A DNA stretch of 64,000 nucleotides, from the NCBI GenBank assembly GCA_902789415.1, contig CADAOD010000007.1, positions 124,001 through 188,000 on the forward strand, given 5' to 3'. The translations under genes were made by a program, and so were the position numbers. Below, piece after piece: positions 61,563 to 64,000 of the stretch. The DNA comes from an uncultured Prevotellaceae bacterium. Lineage in GTDB: Bacteria > Bacteroidota > Bacteroidia > Bacteroidales > Bacteroidaceae. The notes below the pieces were generated by a model, which saw nothing but the letters and a program-made list of their open reading frames with translations, made no database searches and had not been told where the DNA came from. Position 1 is the first letter of the stretch; each line of letters opens with the position of its first letter.

Positions 61563-62777
61563 TTAGTGTGACTCTTCCTCGGCCTTCTTGGTCTCGGGGG
61601 CATCTGCGCCATAATAGTTGTAGTATGCGTTGTAGCGGTTGTAACCCCACTTAGCCTGCAGCATGTCGGGGTCGAGCTCCTTAGCCTTATCGAACAGGTC
61701 GATAGCCTTCTTGTAAAACTCCTTCTTCTTAGCAGCATCCTCGGTCTCCTGAGCCTGTACGCTGTAACCTGTACCTGCGTAGGTAGCGATGATAGCGTTG
61801 TCGGGCTTAACCTCGAAAGCCTTCTGCAGATAAGTAACAGCCTCGGCAGCCTTGTTAGCCTGGAGCAGAGCCAGACCCTTATCGGCCAGAGCTACAAAGT
61901 TGTTAGGATTAGCAGCGAGAGCATCGTCGAGAATCTTGTTAGCCTCGTCGGCCTTACCCAAACCAAGCAGTGTGTTGTACAGCTTCTCCATTACACCGTC
62001 GGTCTTGTGCTCAGCGTAGATAGCCTTCAGGTTGTCAACGTACTTCACTGAGTCGTCCTTAGTCTTCAAACCGTCGCTCAGAATCTCGAGCTTCAGGTTG
62101 AGGGCGTTCTCGTACTCCTGAGGATCCTTCATGGCAACATCGGCCAACTCGAGGGCCTTAGCCATATCCTTATCCTGGTAAGCGAAGATTGAAGCGAAAC
62201 GAGCTACCTGACCGAAGAAAGGCTTCTGCTGCTCGCGGTCGCAATCCTTGAACATAGGAGCTGCATCGCTCTCGGTAAACAGCTGCCAGTACTTACGTGC
62301 AGCAGCGTTGTCCTTAGCGGTAAGAGCGTCCTGACCAGCGTTAACCAGTGTGTTACGTGGAGCAACCCACAGGCGCTGAGCGTTCTTAGCGGCAAACTTA
62401 GGAGCTACCTTACCCTTCTCGTTAGGCATCTGGTCGAACTTGTCGCACTCGATACCTGCTACGATAGCGGCGTAAGCCATCTCGTTCATCAGTTTCATAT
62501 CTACAGCCTTCTCTTCCTTACCCATCTGCTTGGCTACCTGATTCTCGGTCTGGATAGCGCTCTGTGCATTAAAGTCGTTAAGGGCAAGGTCAACAAGCTT
62601 GTTGTAAGCCTTAGCCTTCTCGGCATCGTTAGCCAGAGAACCGAGGTTGCTCTTTACGAGAGCTTCAGCTTCTGCATAAGTCTTTGCCTTGAGGATAGCC
62701 TTCAAAGCGTCACTGTCGCCGGCAAATGCTGTAGCGCTGGCTACCAGCACACATGCCATCATGATTAATTTTTTCAT
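61563..62777 (-). CDS. Periplasmic TPR protein downstream of gyrA
   Basis: A signal peptide (ending ASATAFAG) precedes a 385-residue helical protein. TPR units are clear at about 270-380 (ANPNNFVALADKGLALLQ; VKPDNAIIATYAGTGYS). The role is probably scaffolding in the periplasm; no enzyme domain is seen. It lies 42 nt after gyrA on the same strand, an arrangement I recall from related genomes, so the two are probably co-transcribed. It ends in KKAEEESH and a strong terminator. Confidence 0.8.
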   Translation of the reverse strand: MKKLIMMACVLVASATAFAGDSDALKAILKAKTYAEAEALVKSNLGSLANDAEKAKAYNKLVDLALNDFNAQSAIQTENQVAKQMGKEEKAVDMKLMNEMAYAAIVAGIECDKFDQMPNEKGKVAPKFAAKNAQRLWVAPRNTLVNAGQDALTAKDNAAARKYWQLFTESDAAPMFKDCDREQQKPFFGQVARFASIFAYQDKDMAKALELADVAMKDPQEYENALNLKLEILSDGLKTKDDSVKYVDNLKAIYAEHKTDGVMEKLYNTLLGLGKADEANKILDDALAANPNNFVALADKGLALLQANKAAEAVTYLQKAFEVKPDNAIIATYAGTGYSVQAQETEDAAKKKEFYKKAIDLFDKAKELDPDMLQAKWGYNRYNAYYNYYGADAPETKKAEEESH

Positions 62778-62819
62778 AAGCTTAAAAATTTGGTTGTACT
62801 TATTTGTTATTAATTAAAT

Positions 62820-64000
62820 TTACTCGTTTGTGGGAGTCTCGGTTGCCTGAGCCTCAGGAGCCTGAGCCTGTGCCTCTTCAGAGATTACGGCCTCTTCGGC
62901 ATCGCTCTCCTCCTCTTCTGAGTGCATAACCTTACATACCGAAGCGATACTATCGTTCTTCTTTGTGAGGTTAATCAGGCGAACACCCTGTGTTGCACGA
63001 CCCATTACACGTACGTCGGCCACCTTCAGGCGAATCAATACACCACTCTTATTAATAATCATCAGGTCGTTCTCGTCGGTTACCACCTTGATGGCTACCA
63101 GGCGACCGGTCTTCTCGGTGATAGCAAGTGTCTTAACACCCTTAGCACCACGCGAGGTCTTACGGTAATCCTCAACCTCCGAACGCTTACCATAACCGTT
63201 CTCCGATACTACCATGATGGTCTCGGTGTTAGGATCGTTCACGCAAACCATACCTACTACCTCGTCGTCGCCACCATCCAGGCGCATACCAATCACACCG
63301 GTAGATACACGACCCATGGTACGTACATCGTTCTCGTCGAAACGTACGGCACGACCGTTGCGGTTAGCCAGCAGCAGCTCGTTGTGGCCGTTGGTGAGGC
63401 GAACGCCTACTACCTCGTCGCCCTCGTTGATGTTGATAGCAATCACACCGTTGGCACGTGGACGTGAGTAAGCCTCAAGACAGGTCTTCTTGATGATACC
63501 CTGCTTGGTAGCGAATACTACGTAGTGCGAGTTGAGGAACTCGGTATCGTTGAAGTTCTTGATACGCAGAACGGCGTTGATAGCATCATCGGGCTCGATA
63601 TTCAGCATATTCTGGATAGCGCGACCCTTTGAGTTCTTATCGCCCTCAGGTATCTCGTAACACTTCTGCCAGTAGCAACGACCCTTCTGGGTGAAGAACA
63701 GCAGTGTGTTGTGCATGGTGGCAGGATAGATATACTCGGTGAAGTCGTTGTCACGATGACGGGCTGCCTTTGAACCCATACCGCCACGACCCTGCTCGTG
63801 GAACTCTGACAATGGGGTACGCTTGATGTAACCCATGTGCGAGATGGTGATAACCACTGGATCGTCGGGATAGAAGTCCTCGGCGTTGAACTCGTGGTCG
63901 AAAGGAATAATCTCGGTACGACGCTCGTCGCCATACTTCTCCTTCACCTCCTGCAGGTCGGCCTTCATTACCTCCTTACAACGCTCGGGGTTGTCAAGAA
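62820..64000 (-). CDS. gyrA: DNA gyrase subunit A, C-terminal part (cut by the window edge)
   Basis: The frame is open to the window edge (LDNPERCKEVMKADLQEVKE) and covers the C-terminal domain: a short part of the coiled-coil end, then the six-blade beta-pinwheel that wraps DNA. The GyrA-box region reads HEQGRGGMGSK, a variant of the usual QRRGGKG. Repeated blade motifs such as GRAVRF, GVIGMRL, GRLVAIKVV and GRATQGVRLI are visible. The tail after about 63000 is acidic then Ala/Gln/Pro-rich. It negatively supercoils DNA with GyrB. The first part of the gene is outside the window. Confidence 0.95.
   Translation of the reverse strand, partial: LDNPERCKEVMKADLQEVKEKYGDERRTEIIPFDHEFNAEDFYPDDPVVITISHMGYIKRTPLSEFHEQGRGGMGSKAARHRDNDFTEYIYPATMHNTLLFFTQKGRCYWQKCYEIPEGDKNSKGRAIQNMLNIEPDDAINAVLRIKNFNDTEFLNSHYVVFATKQGIIKKTCLEAYSRPRANGVIAININEGDEVVGVRLTNGHNELLLANRNGRAVRFDENDVRTMGRVSTGVIGMRLDGGDDEVVGMVCVNDPNTETIMVVSENGYGKRSEVEDYRKTSRGAKGVKTLAITEKTGRLVAIKVVTDENDLMIINKSGVLIRLKVADVRVMGRATQGVRLINLTKKNDSIASVCKVMHSEEEESDAEEAVISEEAQAQAPEAQATETPTNE

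Overview
The window is chromosomal DNA from a Bacteroidales bacterium, most likely of the Prevotella group. The signs are Bacteroidota promoters (TAnnTTTG at -7, often with TTTG 19-20 bases upstream), few Shine-Dalgarno sites, and typical families: long SecA with a C-terminal zinc motif, DUF4105, DUF3127, DUF4835, HU-like proteins with low-complexity tails, TPR histidine kinases and a Na+/K+-type membrane pyrophosphatase. No rRNA, tRNA or CRISPR array was seen.

Layout. 1-11.4 kb: the start of an ABC ATPase gene, secA, a probably inactive PafA-like phosphatase and a DUF4105 protein on the minus strand; then an outer-membrane protein, lptC, a CorC/GldE-like transporter and a PpiD/SurA-like chaperone on the plus strand. 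11.5-21.2 kb is accessory: an HU-like protein, a duplicated type II toxin-antitoxin locus with one eroded copy, a repeat-rich non-coding block, a large primase-helicase, a small membrane protein coupled to a phage-type muramidase, a histidine kinase coupled to a purine permease, and a tyrosine recombinase. 21.2-29.3 kb: galE, ispE, a DEAD helicase, an LptF/G permease, tgt and lon, all minus. 29.3-37 kb: trmN6-like, DUF3127 (minus), then dnaN, an exonuclease, DUF4835, recN and a pseudoprotease-TPR protein. 37-55.9 kb is mostly core: dnaB, a TRIC-like channel, rarA, hppA, two cell-wall peptidases, ruvC, a double ABC ATPase, a Crp-type regulator, lepA, a YebC protein, pheT, a cytidylate-kinase-like protein and an FAD dehydrogenase.

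56-57.4 kb is a second small accessory patch: remnants of a Rha-type phage regulator and an M15 peptidase, a 52-bp perfect palindrome nested in a 19-bp inverted repeat, and a second HU-like gene. 57.4-61.4 kb holds two tandem TPR histidine kinases whose kinase halves are almost identical while their sensor halves differ; one is split in two by a 1-nt deletion. The window ends with a TPR protein downstream of gyrA, which runs off the right edge.

The main candidates for something undescribed are the two HU-associated patches, each with its own short repeats arranged as inverted arrays (TGTTGCAA type at 13.5 kb, ACAGTGTG type at 56.5 kb). The first carries a primase-helicase and a holin/lysozyme-like pair, so these may be remnants of one class of replicative element. 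A second theme is a family of period-7 microrepeats at gene boundaries. A third is a set of genes (trmN6, rarA, ruvC) whose -7 box lies only 8-9 bases before the start codon, which predicts leaderless mRNAs.
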